Source of the DNA: Paracyclopina nana
Lineage: Eukaryota > Arthropoda > Copepoda > Cyclopoida > Cyclopettidae
Reading direction: 5' to 3'
Assembly (NCBI GenBank): GCA_019096065.1
Contig: JAGUCH010000006.1
Coordinates: 3,430,001-3,494,000 of the forward strand
DNA length: 64,000 nucleotides
The translations under genes were made by a program, and so were the position numbers. Each line of letters begins with the position of its first letter. Within the stretch, counting starts at the first letter, position 1. Below are positions 1 to 11,276 of the stretch, one piece after another. Below the pieces are notes generated by a model that saw only the letters and a program-made list of their open reading frames with translations, searched no databases and had not been told where the DNA came from.

Positions 1-1013
1 TGGCAATTTGTCTGTTTTTGTGGCAATCAGGTTTTTATTCTTCTGTGGAACTCTCTTTTGAGGGAAAGGGGTTAAAAATGGCACACGTCTCACTGCGTGG
101 CTCATAGAGCAAAAGATTAAGCCAACTCATTGAAGCTTCAAGACTGACTGAGATCAATTTGATGCCATTGCTTAGTGGAGCAGGAAATTGTAGCCTACTT
201 GAATTTATTTGATTATAGTCTGGATCACGCTTCAAAATGAAGAATTGAACTGACACTGAAGAAAATTATTCATGACTTTGTCATAAAAAGCTATTTCTCA
301 TTGAACGCATTATTCGATTGTGTTGGCAATGTATGCGAGGTTTTATAAGGCAAAGTGTACCTAATCTAGTATTTTGGTCAAGGTTGTTATGGCTAAATTA
401 TAATTACTGCTTGCTGAAAACACATTATTAGTAGACACTTTTTGCGCAGTCTCGAGTTTAGCAAATTTTGAGCACACTTTGCAAATGCCAAGAATAATTT
501 TTCAAATTGGCTTCAATATTTGATTGACAACCATTTCGTTGCTTCATCGTAGACTTACTTGACTGTGATATTTACCACTCTCTTTATTCGCTCTCTTCTC
601 AAAAGAGACAATTAAAGAGTCACTAATTAAACCAGATTACCGATTCTTGATCCAGCACTTGGGTCGCCAAAAAATGCACTATTTAGAAAAACAAACGGAT
701 GAAATGATAAAACGATAAGTTGTCGCGTTTGCTGAGCTTGCCCATTCATTATCAACAAAGTGAGGTTTTTAAAAAATGATTGTCCCTGAATCGACTTTGA
801 GTCATTGGATCGACAAGACGGGAATGTACTTGGATCGTCTGTTAGAGCAAACTGTCCCTGGATTGACAAGAACTATCCGGAACTAATAGGAATTTATTCT
901 ATCTATTCTATTCTAATTTGAAAGGCTTGTGTGCGATGGCTTTTTAGCTTTTCGTGGAAAGTATTGCTATAGCTTGGGAAACCAAGGAAAACTTACCAAG
1001 CAAGAATGACTAA
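1..1013. other. Intergenic, no gene recognised
   Basis: AT-rich sequence with only short open frames. None has splice context, a domain or composition like the real exons further on. I see no RNA gene or clear repeat here. Confidence 0.5.
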
Positions 1014-1150
1014 GCATGACTTGGCTGACAAACAAGACAATCAAAGTTACACAAAGCTCGACTTGGGTGACCAAGAAAAACTTTCCAAGTTGTACTTGGG
1101 TGACCAAGCAAGACTTTCCGAGCTGGATTTGGGTGACCAAGACTTTTGGG
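1014..1150. repeat. 33-bp tandem repeat, about 2.5 copies
   Basis: The motif ttgggtgaccaag recurs at 33-bp spacing, starting near 1062, 1095 and 1128. A degenerate related unit precedes it. Because 33 is a multiple of three the array stays open on both strands, which creates spurious reading frames here. Confidence 0.75.
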
Positions 1151-1530
1151 CAAGGGAAGCAGTATCTTTAGCCTTGCTTCGGCAAGACCTTAAAGGCATT
1201 GAAAGACTTACCAAGCAAGAGCTACCAACGCCTGAATTACATATAATATACCAAATATGCAGGCGAACCAGGCAATCGCCCCCAAAAACACTATGTTTCC
1301 CTAGTCGATCCAAGGACGATTCGTTTTGTCGATCAAGGGACTAAGCATTGTCATAGTCGATCCAAGCACGGTTAGTAGTATATCCGCGGACGAGCCGTTG
1401 TCTATCCTAAGGCAGGAGTCCGATTAAGATAACCGTGGCCGTGGTGATATTTAAAAGATAACTTTTTTTGATGAATCATAACGCAAACTTTTTAGATTTC
1501 ACTTTAGAAGGCTTGACCGTGTACGAGTTA
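1151..1530. other. Intergenic, nothing recognised
   Basis: No gene, tRNA or clear repeat seen between the 33-bp array and the foldback element. Confidence 0.4.
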
Positions 1531-1918
1531 ATAGCTTGTTCTCATAAAACTCAGTAAGGCAGGCGGTAAGCAAAGCAAGGCACTTTGGAAGCTCATAACT
1601 CAGTAAGTATTGAGCCGATTGGAACCAAATTTGGAGAGATTCGTAAGAGCGTATTGAAGAATCTTCATGCCAATTTTCATCCGGATCGGAGGTCTCTAAG
1701 GAGGTGGCTGATTTTTCTCCTTTGCTTAACTGATTTGCCTCACTTTCAGTAAGGCGACCTTAGCGGCCTCCAATCCGGATGAAAATTGGCATGAAGATTC
1801 TTCAATACGTCCTCATGAATTCCTCCAAATTTGGTTCCAGTCGGACGAGTAGATGTTGAGATATAAGCGCGCAAAGTGCCTTGCTTACCTTATAGAAATG
1901 TTTATGAGAACAAGCTAT
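1531..1918. mobile_element. Foldback-type MITE with long inverted arms
   Basis: The left end atagcttgttctcataaa (1531-1548) is matched by its reverse complement at 1901-1918. The complementarity continues inward with indels for much of each arm. Both arms carry a GGAACCAAATTTGGA motif and the sequence GAAGAATCTTCATGCCAA. The loop is a short segment around 1705-1745. No coding capacity is visible. Sequence at 28378-28880 shares the internal motifs, so this is a dispersed family and not an isolated palindrome. Confidence 0.8.
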
Positions 1919-2213
1919 AATGAAAGTACGTACACGAACTGAAGTCATTTATTTCGCCTGACAAATGTTAACACCACTTTTCGGAGTCACATGATTATAT
2001 TGACCTAAAAATAAACAGAAAATCAATTTTGTGCCGATGGAGTCAATGTTAAATATTTTTTATTAGGAGGTTGCGTGATTTTCCGCGTAATCATTGCGCC
2101 CGTCAACTGTAAACAAATTCGGCTTCTCTCTGTTTGTAACTTTGTGTTCTAAGTCTGTGCTCGGCCAGACTCGACTCAAAATGAAGCATTGAAGGCCACA
2201 TAGACGTGAAACC

Positions 2214-3248
2214 ATGGACAGCAAAAAGTCACCCAAAGGGTAAGTCATTTTAAGCCATTTCCCCGGCTTTCTCGCTCATCTTGTTGATTTAGGCGAAAAC
2301 GAAGCTCCAAAGGCGGAGCAGAAGAAGGCGCTTGGGATTGCTCTGTGTGCACGTTTAAAAACAATGCAGAAGCCTTCAAATGTTCCATGTGCGACGTGCG
2401 AAAAGGCACATCGACGCGGAAACCGAGATTGAATCCGGATCTGGTCGCGGCCCAACAAGCCCAAGCTTTGACACCTCCGCCGCCGCCATTTCCCGGCGCT
2501 CCAGGATCCTCCTTTGGAACGCCCTTGCCTTCCTCGTCCAAGTCACCTCCATTAGATCCAGATGAAGATGACGAGATGCCAGAGAGTCCTGCCGAGGCTT
2601 CTGCGTTGCCTTCCGGCTCGGCAGCTTCGTCTCCCGCTGTGGCAAGCACACCTTCGGGATCATCCACAACTGCAACCCCTTCAAGCTCTGGACCAGGAGT
2701 CAAAGGTGCCAAAAAGACTCCAGCTACGAAGAAGGCAGCCAACGAAACCAAGCGAACGCCCAACAAGTAAGTCCCATCAATTAGTTAAACGCAGAGAAAT
2801 TATGTTGTTTCTCACTCTCTTTTTTAGGGCTCGCTTAAAGAATGTGGATAGAAACTCAGCCACGTATCATAGCGTCACAGTGGACGACTTTACCGTAGTG
2901 ATCACCGAGTTTAAGCCCAAGGTGAAGAAGGAGAAAAAGGCTGCCGCCAACAACAATGAGGACACCAAAAGTGCGACTTGCAAGAACGGCAGCGGAGATC
3001 AGGGGCCCAGTACTAACAAATTTGTCAAGAAACTGGAGGCGAACTCGCCAGTCAAAAAAGAACCTGGTGAAAGTGCTTCAAATGCACCCATAAAGCCTTC
3101 GCTCCTTCCTGGAGGAGCGAAACACCCAGAAAATGGGCAGCCCAAAGTTGAGCCCAATGACACTTGTACTACCACAGCATCATCCACGACGACTACGACG
3201 ACGACCACTTTATCATCGACTCCTGTCAATTCGACGAGCTCTTCGTAA
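2214..3248 (+). CDS. RYBP: RING1 and YY1-binding protein (RYBP/YAF2 family)
   Basis: Three exons, 2214-2239, 2293-2766 and 2828-3248, joined by GT-AG introns with matching phases, give 306 aa. The N-terminus holds a RanBP2/NZF-type zinc finger beginning [20 protein letters not shown] and followed by [12 protein letters not shown], which is nearly diagnostic for RYBP/YAF2. Exon 3 carries the second conserved block, [10 protein letters not shown] then [13 protein letters not shown], the C-terminal region that binds RING1 and Cbx proteins in known family members. The middle is Pro/Ser/Ala-rich and the C-terminus is a Thr/Ser tract. The family acts in the nucleus as the ubiquitin-binding adaptor of variant PRC1. 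The start ATG has a good context (accATGG). The stop is only 190 bp from the stop of the convergent protease gene. Confidence 0.95.
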
Positions 3249-3437
3249 AGTAGACCTACTTCTGCTAAGTTACCACAGTATTTCTATTTGTTAGGTAGCC
3301 TGTCATTGTGTATAAAGATTCATATAATGTGCGGGTCTCTTATCACATGTTCAGTTGTTGGGACTCAAGAAGCGTTGCTCAAACCTGCAAGAGTAGAAAA
3401 TGTGAGCGGAAAGAAACATGGCTGCGCGAATGCTAGC

Positions 3438-5546
3438 TCACTTCATTCTCAGCTCGATGAAGACTTCAGTGAAAATTGGGTCATACCACGCGGGCCGACC
3501 ATCTATCAACGCGTCAATTTTGCTTGCACCTCGAGGCTGATTGGCCACAATGCCTTTGGTGTCAATTGAGTTGGTGTCAGCCTCATCTTCGCCATTGCCA
3601 GTGATGGGCTTGACGTCATCTGGATAGAAGGGCACGCACTTGCCCTCGATGCAAAACTGGAAGAAGTGAGAGTGGTAAAAATGATTCCACGCATAGCACA
3701 ATATATGTATAGTATGATGGCTGGAGGGCAACAAGAGAGAAATTGATTGATTTCCTCTTACCGATCCGTAGGGGTAGGGCTTCGCACTGCAATCTGTGCC
3801 CTCAAGCGCGGGATGGGCCCGAAGTGCATGCGTGGAATTGGAGCACCACAACTCACGACACAAGTCCTACAAATGCAAATGGAAGATGGATGATGATGGC
3901 CTGTTGTTATTATTGCTCATACCTCGAAGGGAGCCTGATTTTCCTTCACATGAGGAATAAAGTCAGGCCCGAAAGATTGCTGGCATTGTTCATAAGCGTT
4001 AAATTGCTCCCCAGGCCTGAGGCCATCCTTGAGAAAATTGTAGTGGCTCACAGTGACCGGCATATCGGTGAGACAAATAGCCTGGTCACGAGTTTCTCTA
4101 CGAAAAAAACCCATTAAATGTTCATACTTTAATTCTAGCCAACGGGAAAAATTACGGGTTGGTGAGGAACTTGTTGATTTCGACATTAGAACATGCTGAC
4201 CACGTGACTTTGCCAGGCCCCAATATGGGCGACATGAGGTACTTGTCCGCATCACAGCTATTGCCCACATCCGTTTCACCATCGTGATTCATGCCCAAAT
4301 TATGCCCCATTTCGTGGGCAATCACATAGACCGACTCAAAGTTGTTGCCCTCGTTGATGGTGCAGCTGTACTCTGGATGACACATGCCAGACACCCATGC
4401 GAGGCCAATGACACTGTTGTGCTTTGGCAAGTTGTCAAAGAGGTCAATGCCAGTGAGGAGCAGCCCGTGATCCCAATGGTCAGGGTTGGTGGAGAGTTTG
4501 TCCCAGAATTCGGGATTTTTGCTGGCTTGCCACCTGCAAAAGGACTCGAGGTAGCCCTCAATATTTCCACCTCGTTTGTCCATGCTCTTCTCGGGGCTCT
4601 TGAATATCTCCAACCGCACGAGGACAATATTGAATTTGGTATCTAAAAGGTTGGATCTGTAGAGGAGTTGCACCGAGTTCAAGTAGGCAAATACGAGGCT
4701 CTGTATGGCAGCTATCGGATCTTGGGCACCAGAAGAGACCGTTTTGGCATACAGATTGTCATCGACGAAAACAGCAATTTCGATTGTCTTGTCAGCAGCC
4801 ATTTGTGACTTGCTGATGGCTCGCTTCTTCCTTTGGAATTCAGACGCGCGTTCACTTTTGTCTTCTTTTGGCTCCAGAAGTTTGACCCGCTCACTCAAGT
4901 CTGGAACGTTGAGCCTTTTTCGGTTCTTTTTCTGAAGGCCGCAGCGGCCTCCAGAGGCCTCGTAAATGAGCACCAGATCATCGTCCTCTATGTCAGTGGC
5001 CTTCATATCAGCCTCTCTTTTGAGTCTTCTGTACTCTGGATGCTTTTCACTTAACGACTCTATCACAAAGTTCCTATTCAGCTTTGAGTCCACCAACGTT
5101 CCTACCTAGAAAATTGATGTTTTTATCATTTCCATGTTGTTTAGATTTCGCGAAATATTTACTAGTTTGTTGTCATTGCTGCACCGAGAAATGGCAACTT
5201 CTACATGATGATTATCACTTAATGAGCCATTGTAAAGGCATGTGGGTAAAGGTTGATTATTCACAACTTGTGTGTCATCGTCTCCGTCGTGAATAACGAG
5301 TTTGTAATTGGGTCCAATTAACGGGAAATTGGCTGGTGACAGCTGAAAAACCAGTGGTTTTATCACGTGGTCGCCATTCTGGTCCACATCATTTTGGTGC
5401 TGAAAAATTGCCTTTGGTGTCTCGATGTGCATTCGTTGTACTTCTCGTTTTTGTCTACAATGAATGCCTTGCTCATCGCATGAAGAGGACGTTGACACAC
5501 GGCCGACAATTCTGATAGGGTTTTCTGAAATAATATTTGCCCACAT
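3438..5546 (-). CDS. ADAM/ADAMTS-like (reprolysin) secreted metalloprotease, 5' end uncertain
   Basis: Minus-strand exons 5524-5163, 5105-4156, 4097-3923, 3866-3762 and 3656-3438 join in phase. In order: a propeptide, a probable cysteine-switch (GGRCGL), a furin site RKKR, and an M12B catalytic domain with zinc site HEMGHNLGMNHD followed by a Met-turn-like segment (YLMSP). A Cys-rich stretch comes next (CLTDMP, QCQQSFG, LCRELWCS, FCIEGKC) as in ADAMTS spacers. No thrombospondin repeat follows, so it resembles the short MIG-17/ADAMTS-like proteins expanded in arthropods. Exon 5524 needs one base from an upstream exon. An ATG at 5546 would read straight through but gives no signal peptide, so the first exon is probably missing from this model. 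It should be exported and act outside the cell. The gene is divergent from the TRPA-like gene. Confidence 0.88.
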
Positions 5547-5786
5547 TAATTGCTAGCAATAAAGAGTGGGATTTCCTCCCAACAACAATGAGCCCTATTA
5601 AACTGCTAAAGCCCCACAAAAACAAGCCAAGGCCTTCTCTTTGAACAATTTCAGTGCCAAAAAAATTACAATAAAGAAAGAAAGGCAACCTTCACCCCTA
5701 TATGTATATATAATATATCCTGCTTTCACTTGTAGTACATTTGTAAAAGCAATGTATCTGTGTAATTAGGACATTTAGATAAGAGA
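5547..5786. promoter_or_regulatory. Short divergent intergenic region between protease and TRPA-like genes
   Basis: Only about 240 bp separate the known 5' ends of the two head-to-head genes. It contains a TATA-rich run (tatatgtatatataatat, near 5700). The missing first protease exon may lie in or beyond it. A shared promoter is inference from spacing only. Confidence 0.35.
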
Positions 5787-8242
5787 ATGGGAAAAAGGCT
5801 CAGTTATCTTTTTATGATGGCCATGAATGTTGCAGAGGACCAAGACAAGTTTTTGTCAGCCTGCAAATACGGCAAAAATGAAGACTTGCGAGACTTTTTG
5901 GCCAAGACGAAGCCTTTCAATGTCAACCAGGCAGACTATCAAGGCAATACTGGCCTTCACTTTTCGGCCTCGTCAGGGGAGCAATCGTGTCTCAAGGTCG
6001 AACATTTGATGGGCTTGGGCAGTAATCCATCAGCCAGGAATGATTTTGGTGAAACACCAGCCCATATGGCAGCCAAAGCTGGCAACTTGGACTCACTCAA
6101 GTTTCTGGTGGACAACGGAGGCCTCAGCGGCATTTTGATGGGAGGCAATTTCTTCTGCAAAGACAACATGTCTCGACACAACTCGAGAAACTCCAGATGG
6201 CCTTCAAAGTCGACCAAAGGCCCATGCGAGTTGGCCTGCAAGAACATCATTCAAACTGCCTGCGAAGCCAGGAATACTGAATGCGTGGAGTATCTTGTTG
6301 ACGAGATTTTGAAGGCGAGAAGAAGTTGTCTGGGTCAAGGCCTTGAAGGCTCCGAGGAGAATTTGGCTCCCTCGTCAACGAGAAGCAGGCACACTTTGGA
6401 CATCAAAGAATTCCTTAGTTTCACAGTTCCAAGGCAGGTGGTTTTCTTTGAGCTCGGATTTGACTTGGCTTCCAGCAATTTGGCTCTCACCATGGACCAA
6501 TTAGAAAAGAGCCTTTATGGCATCATGCTGAACAACACTCCACGGTAGGCGGCACACACAAAAATATTAAAGAACATTTTTTTAGTAGCTGCATATTTGC
6601 TGCATTGCGTAGCAGCTCCTGTTATTCTCCTAATAATGGTTTTTAGCATGATACGCTCCTTCAATTATTCTTTTTTAATGGTGAGTTGTCACTTTTAGGG
6701 CCTTTCTTCACTTGCTGAACAGCTGCATATTCACCGTTGGAAAAACGACCTACGTGGACTTCCTGCCGTTCTACAACCCCGAGGGGGGCTCGGAGCTGAG
6801 CATTCTCAGGGTGATAATTCACCTGAAGAAATTCGAGCTGTTGACCCACCCGTTATGCGAGCTTTTTCTGCACCTCAAATGGCTACGCGCCAGAAGCCTC
6901 TATTGGATTGTGCTCGCCTTGAACCTGATCTTCACCTTCCTCACAATCGCCTACGTTTTGTTCAGCTACGGCAACATGGTCAACTACTTCCAATGGGTGC
7001 CCAAGAATGAGACGTGCCACTTTGACGACAGCCTTGATTTCGGCCAAGTGGGGCCGAATGCGAGCTTGTTTCTCGACAACAACTACAACTGCTATGGGAA
7101 AAAGTTCAAAATTCCCCTCTTGGCGTGCTCGTCCATTTTGGCGCTGGTCCTCCTGGCCAAAATGTCCCAGGATCGAGCCTACCTATGCAACATCAACAAT
7201 TGGAGGCACCGGCCCGAAGATCTGATGAACATGATCGTGTACGTCCTCATCATCGTTGACCAGTTTGATTTGGACTCGTCGTTTCACCGTATCATTGGAG
7301 CCTTTTTGGTGCTGGGCTCGTGCCGTACACTGATGCACACGATAGCTCGAGATCCTGACATTGCCATTTTCGTGGAAATGGTGGACCACATCAAGACATC
7401 CATGTTCAAGTTTTTCATCAGCTACGTCTGGCTCTTTTTGGCCTGGGTGGTTGCGTTTCACGTCGTTCTGGGCACCGACGACGAGTCCACTTTCAGGGAT
7501 TTGGGCTCATCGGTGGCCAAAGTGCTCACCATGTTCACTGGGGAACTTGGCTTCGAGTCCACGTTCAGCAAGCACACGAGGCTTGATATCGACCCGTGGA
7601 AGCGCAACATATGGATCCTACTCATGTACTCGTTTTTCATCATAGAAATGTGCGTCATACTCATGAATTTGACCATAGGGCTGTCTATCAGCAACATCCA
7701 GGTATAACGCTGAACTAATTCAACTTTTAGTTAAATGTATGATTATTTGGTGATTTTTTTTGCGGAAATAGGATTTGCGAAAAAATGCTGATGGTCTGAG
7801 ATTGGTGAAAGAAGTGCTACTGCAACGGTATCTCGAGTCGCTGCTTCACCTGACCAAAATTCCATTTTTTGGAGCCTGCTGTAGCTGGAGGCATTGCCCA
7901 GCGCCCAATTTAGGCCAACTGGTTGTGCCTGACATATATAATTGCAACGCTATCTACACGCTTCAAAACATCAACCGAGCCTTTGATTACTCGCCCACCT
8001 TGAAAATGATTCAGAATGAAAACCAACTACCAGGCCCCATCAAGTGCAGCGAAATTGAGGTGCCCTCGACTGTTGTGATCAAGCTGAAGCAACTTTTGGA
8101 GTCTAGACAAGAGAAGGACACTCAAGAGTCCCAAGGGAATTCGGACTTGAAAACGACCCTGGAGGAACTCAAGAGTATGGTAGCCTTCTTGCAAAAGCAA
8201 GTTTCCTACATGAGCAAGACCAACCGAAAATGTAAGCAGTAA
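5787..8242 (+). CDS. TRPA-family cation channel with short ankyrin region
   Basis: Exons 5787-6544, 6699-7701 and 7772-8242 join in phase to give 743 aa. The N-terminus has about three to four ankyrin-like repeats (for example DYQGNTGLHFSASSGEQ and FGETPAHMAAKAGNLDSLKF). These are followed by a linker and six hydrophobic segments (for example YWIVLALNLIFTFLTIAYVL and FFISYVWLFLAWVVAFHVVL). A pore-loop-like stretch, VAKVLTMFTGELGFE, comes before the last one. The S6 and post-S6 sequence CVILMNLTIGLSISNIQDLR closely follows the TRPA1/painless pattern. A short coiled-coil-like C-terminus follows. The family forms plasma-membrane channels for heat, chemical or mechanical stimuli. The ankyrin region is much shorter than in TRPA1, so upstream exons may be missing or this is a short painless/pyrexia-like member. 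The ATG at 5787 follows a possible acceptor, which keeps the start uncertain. Confidence 0.87.
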
Positions 8243-9900
8243 CCAATTTATAAATACCTTCATTTGGTCCCCTGCTTTCCTCTTCTTTGGGGTCGGCAAA
8301 AAAGCCACCGTGTGCCTGGAATGCAAAGCATGGTAGTATATATATATAGGTCAAATGAATGTACATGTGTTGTAAAAAATAAACTACAATGTCCTTACTG
8401 TATTAATAATCACTGACCTACATCTAAGCTGATAATTAATTTTTTTCCTGCCACTTTTCCAAAAATGATATTGGAAACTTGTATTACAAGACTGTTGTGT
8501 AAGCAAGTCCCGCTAAATCAATAGAAACTTCAAGTGTATTTGCTCAGTGAGTGCCTTATACCAAGGCATTCTTGAAATTATTGATTATTGCAGAGTTATC
8601 TGAGATGACTCACGATTGTCTAAGGTGGCCTTGGTCTACACTGACCTTCAAATTCACTGAGGCTGTTATTTTCCTTACCTTTGACTCTCCAACATGGTAG
8701 CCACAAAACAAAGAGGAGAAAAGGCCAATGAAAATAGAGCTCTTCATATTTTAATATTGTTTCAAGCACAAGTTATAAATTAATGAAGGCCTTGAGCTAC
8801 ATTTTGTGCTCATGATTGTCCTCAAAGGCTGAAGGCCATGTTTCAACTAAACCACACAACGAAGGCCAGCGCAAGGCCAATTTCGAGGCTGCTTTCTCCT
8901 GGTGGCCTTTTTAAACACAGTGACTGTATGGCCAGTGAGGGAGCGCCATTAATATTTACTTAACTACAAGTAAAAAGCCATGACAATGGCCTTTATGCAA
9001 AAGGCTATAAAAGGCTTTTTCGGTTTTTAAGCACCATAGAACTGTATATGACCTTTTTCAATGCCAAATTTTTTGCCTTATAAATAATTGATCATTCGTG
9101 GACTAATTTCACTTTTCACAAATTAGCCATAATATAATGTATGCAGTAATCGTGAAATTGATCTGATTTTGTGAACAAGCGCCATTAATTATTTATTACC
9201 GCTCAGAGGCAACAGCGCAACAATTATCTGGCGCTCAGTATGTAAATCGTTTCCCTTAATTGTTTTCTCACATATCGCAGAGTGCCAGATGCAATCAAAA
9301 CTCGAAGAAGAAGTGGCTTGGTTTCTTCCCATCATCTGCGTGCGACGTTTGTCGTTCTATACACAACTATGCGTAGATTTTCCGTGAAAAATGCCGGGAA
9401 TTAGATGATCTGCGCGGATAATCACATGCATGAGACTCTTGTTCCCGTTCGTTTTGGATCTCCCTCAACATTTGTGTATTCAAGCTACCTTACAGCTTGA
9501 TTCCTCAGCTGCTATTGAAATTGAGTATCTATGGGAAAAAGGCTAAGTTAACCAGTCGTAAAAAGCATTTGAATTTGGTAGACCGCACGAAGCAGGCTCG
9601 TCTGAGGCTTGGAAAAACGACCCATATGTTAGTTTACATACATATATGCCTGGCGCAGGTGAAGAAGCAGTGCGTGGTGTCAGGCTCTGAAAATTGGCCA
9701 TAAGAAGAGCTGGAGAGCCAAGCTGGCGACTTTGAGCAGTTTATACATATATACACTGCTAAGTAAGTAACGGGACCGCGTTAGCTGCATGCTGCTGCTC
9801 TGTAGGTAACCTATATACCCAAAACCTGCAGGCTGTTGCGCCTTCGCATGGCGCTGCTGCCTGCCGCGCCCCACCAGATATACCTACAAATAAAGTGGGC
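8243..9900. other. Intergenic, rich in AGGCC/GGCCT words
   Basis: No gene recognised. Between about 8560 and 9010 the pentamers AGGCC and GGCCT and the related AGGCT recur many times without forming a regular tandem. The rest is ordinary AT-rich sequence with poly(A)-signal-like words after the TRPA-like gene (aaaaataaac near 8377). Confidence 0.45.
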
Positions 9901-10097
9901 TGTTTTTCATTACTTTTATTTATTGTTTATTTTCTGATAGATGCCCATTCACGTCACAGTCGCATATGTACTTTTTCACACTCTCTCGCAAAAGTCATCA
10001 TTTTCTCGTAATCGCAATTACTTTCCATTTTCACACTGAGCTGAGCACTTGTCTTCTTCTTCTTGGTGGATCATTCGTCACTTTCTGTTTGGCCTTC

Positions 10098-10518
10098 TCA
10101 AAGGCCATTCGATAAGGGAGAAATCATATGCAAAATGTACAGTATCACAACCAATAATAGTATTTTGTGTATGTAAAAGTGGGAAGGAGAAGAGGCTAGT
10201 AAAGAGAGGAGGACGAGTAGGGAAACAAATTGGACAGATGCTGTAGCACGTTGCATGGAAAACTGATAAATAGCATGTTGTTGTTGTTCTTGAATTAACC
10301 CGACCGGATCAAATGACACAAATTTGGCACCTTTGAATTCGTCACAGATGCAAGTACGCACAAATATCCAATAAAGTAGCAGAAGACGTGAGGGAAAGAA
10401 TATGAAGAATATTCTATAGTGGCCATGTTTCATATTACTTTTGAGAGCCGTCACCTGCAAAAATTAAAAAAAGAAAGAAAATTAAGCATGATAAATTGTC
10501 AATTGCGGCGGTGCTTAC
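10098..10518 (-). other. Probable 3'UTR exon and 64-bp 3'UTR intron of the YGSP-repeat gene
   Basis: Downstream of the stop at 10590, the minus strand has a strong donor (ttttag|gtaagc, junction at 10519/10518). A strong acceptor with a pyrimidine tract and gcag follows (intron 10518-10455). The exon after it carries only short frames. The intron therefore appears to sit in the 3'UTR, about 70 nt past the stop codon. No transcript evidence is available here. Confidence 0.5.
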
Positions 10519-10589
10519 CTAAAATTTTTGCAGCTGTAGAAGCGAAAAGTGGTAGGAGTAGTTTTTTTGGTGAGAGGTAGGAGATAACT

Positions 10590-11276
10590 TTAGTAGAGCT
10601 CTTTCACGAGCTCGATGGCCTCGTAGACCTTGAAGGCCATGTCGTCCAGGTCAAAGCTATCCATCCACGATCTGCCAGTGGTTGTGGTGGATGTGTTGCC
10701 AGTGAAGCTGATCACGATTGCAGCGAGGATGCCAAGCATGAACAGAGCAATGAGGGCCACAGGGATGATCCCAAGGCCGACTCCGGACAAGAATCCCCCA
10801 CCGGACGTGCCTTGCTTCGATGGAGCGTTGTAGGATTGAGCAGCAGGGGACGAGTACGAGTTGGCTACTGGGTAGTAGTAGTAGTAGTAGCCCTGGGAAG
10901 CACCTTCGCCAGGAACGGGCTCAGGGCTGGCATACGAGCTTTGCACTGCAGCAGTGGGTGACCCGTACGAGTCTTGAACTGGGGCTGAAGGCGATCCATA
11001 AGAGTCCTGTTGAACTGGGGCTGAAGGGGATCCATAAGTGTCTTGAGCTGGAGCTACTGGAGAGCCGTAGGTGTCCTGGGCGGCATAGCCGCTGGGAGCT
11101 CCATACGAATCCTGGCGTCTCTCAGCCTTGTCCACGACGACGGCCTTTTCGGCCGCTTTGGCGGCCACGACCGGCTTCACAACAGCCTTGGCTGCTGTTG
11201 CGGCCTTTGTCTTTTCGTCAGCCTCGGAAAAGGCCAAGGCCGCGAGGAGGACGACGAGTGTCAACGTTCTCCGCAT
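10590..11276 (-). CDS. Signal-peptide, QDSYGSP-repeat single-pass membrane protein, function unknown
   Basis: A 228-aa frame in one coding exon. It starts with a typical signal peptide (MRRTLTLVVLLAALAFSEA) and then an Ala/Lys/Val-rich stretch. Five to six imperfect repeats of the form Q-D-S/T-Y-G-S/A-P follow (about residues 55-115), then a six-tyrosine run. A long hydrophobic segment lies near residues 160-193 (GVGLGIIPVALIALFMLGIL), with a short acidic tail after it. The repeats resemble low-complexity YGAP/YGSP motifs of arthropod cuticle-associated proteins, but I recognise no named family. The ATG lies directly after a splice-acceptor sequence (ttcttgcag|aATG), so a 5'UTR intron is likely. 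Strong codon bias and GC-rich third positions support a real, well-expressed gene. Confidence 0.8.
   Translation of the reverse strand: MRRTLTLVVLLAALAFSEADEKTKAATAAKAVVKPVVAAKAAEKAVVVDKAERRQDSYGAPSGYAAQDTYGSPVAPAQDTYGSPSAPVQQDSYGSPSAPVQDSYGSPTAAVQSSYASPEPVPGEGASQGYYYYYYPVANSYSSPAAQSYNAPSKQGTSGGGFLSGVGLGIIPVALIALFMLGILAAIVISFTGNTSTTTTGRSWMDSFDLDDMAFKVYEAIELVKELY

Noticed and set aside
1006..1344. 112-codon plus-strand frame with DLGDQ repeats
   Set aside because: Produced by the 33-bp tandem repeat; open on the opposite strand too, no domain.
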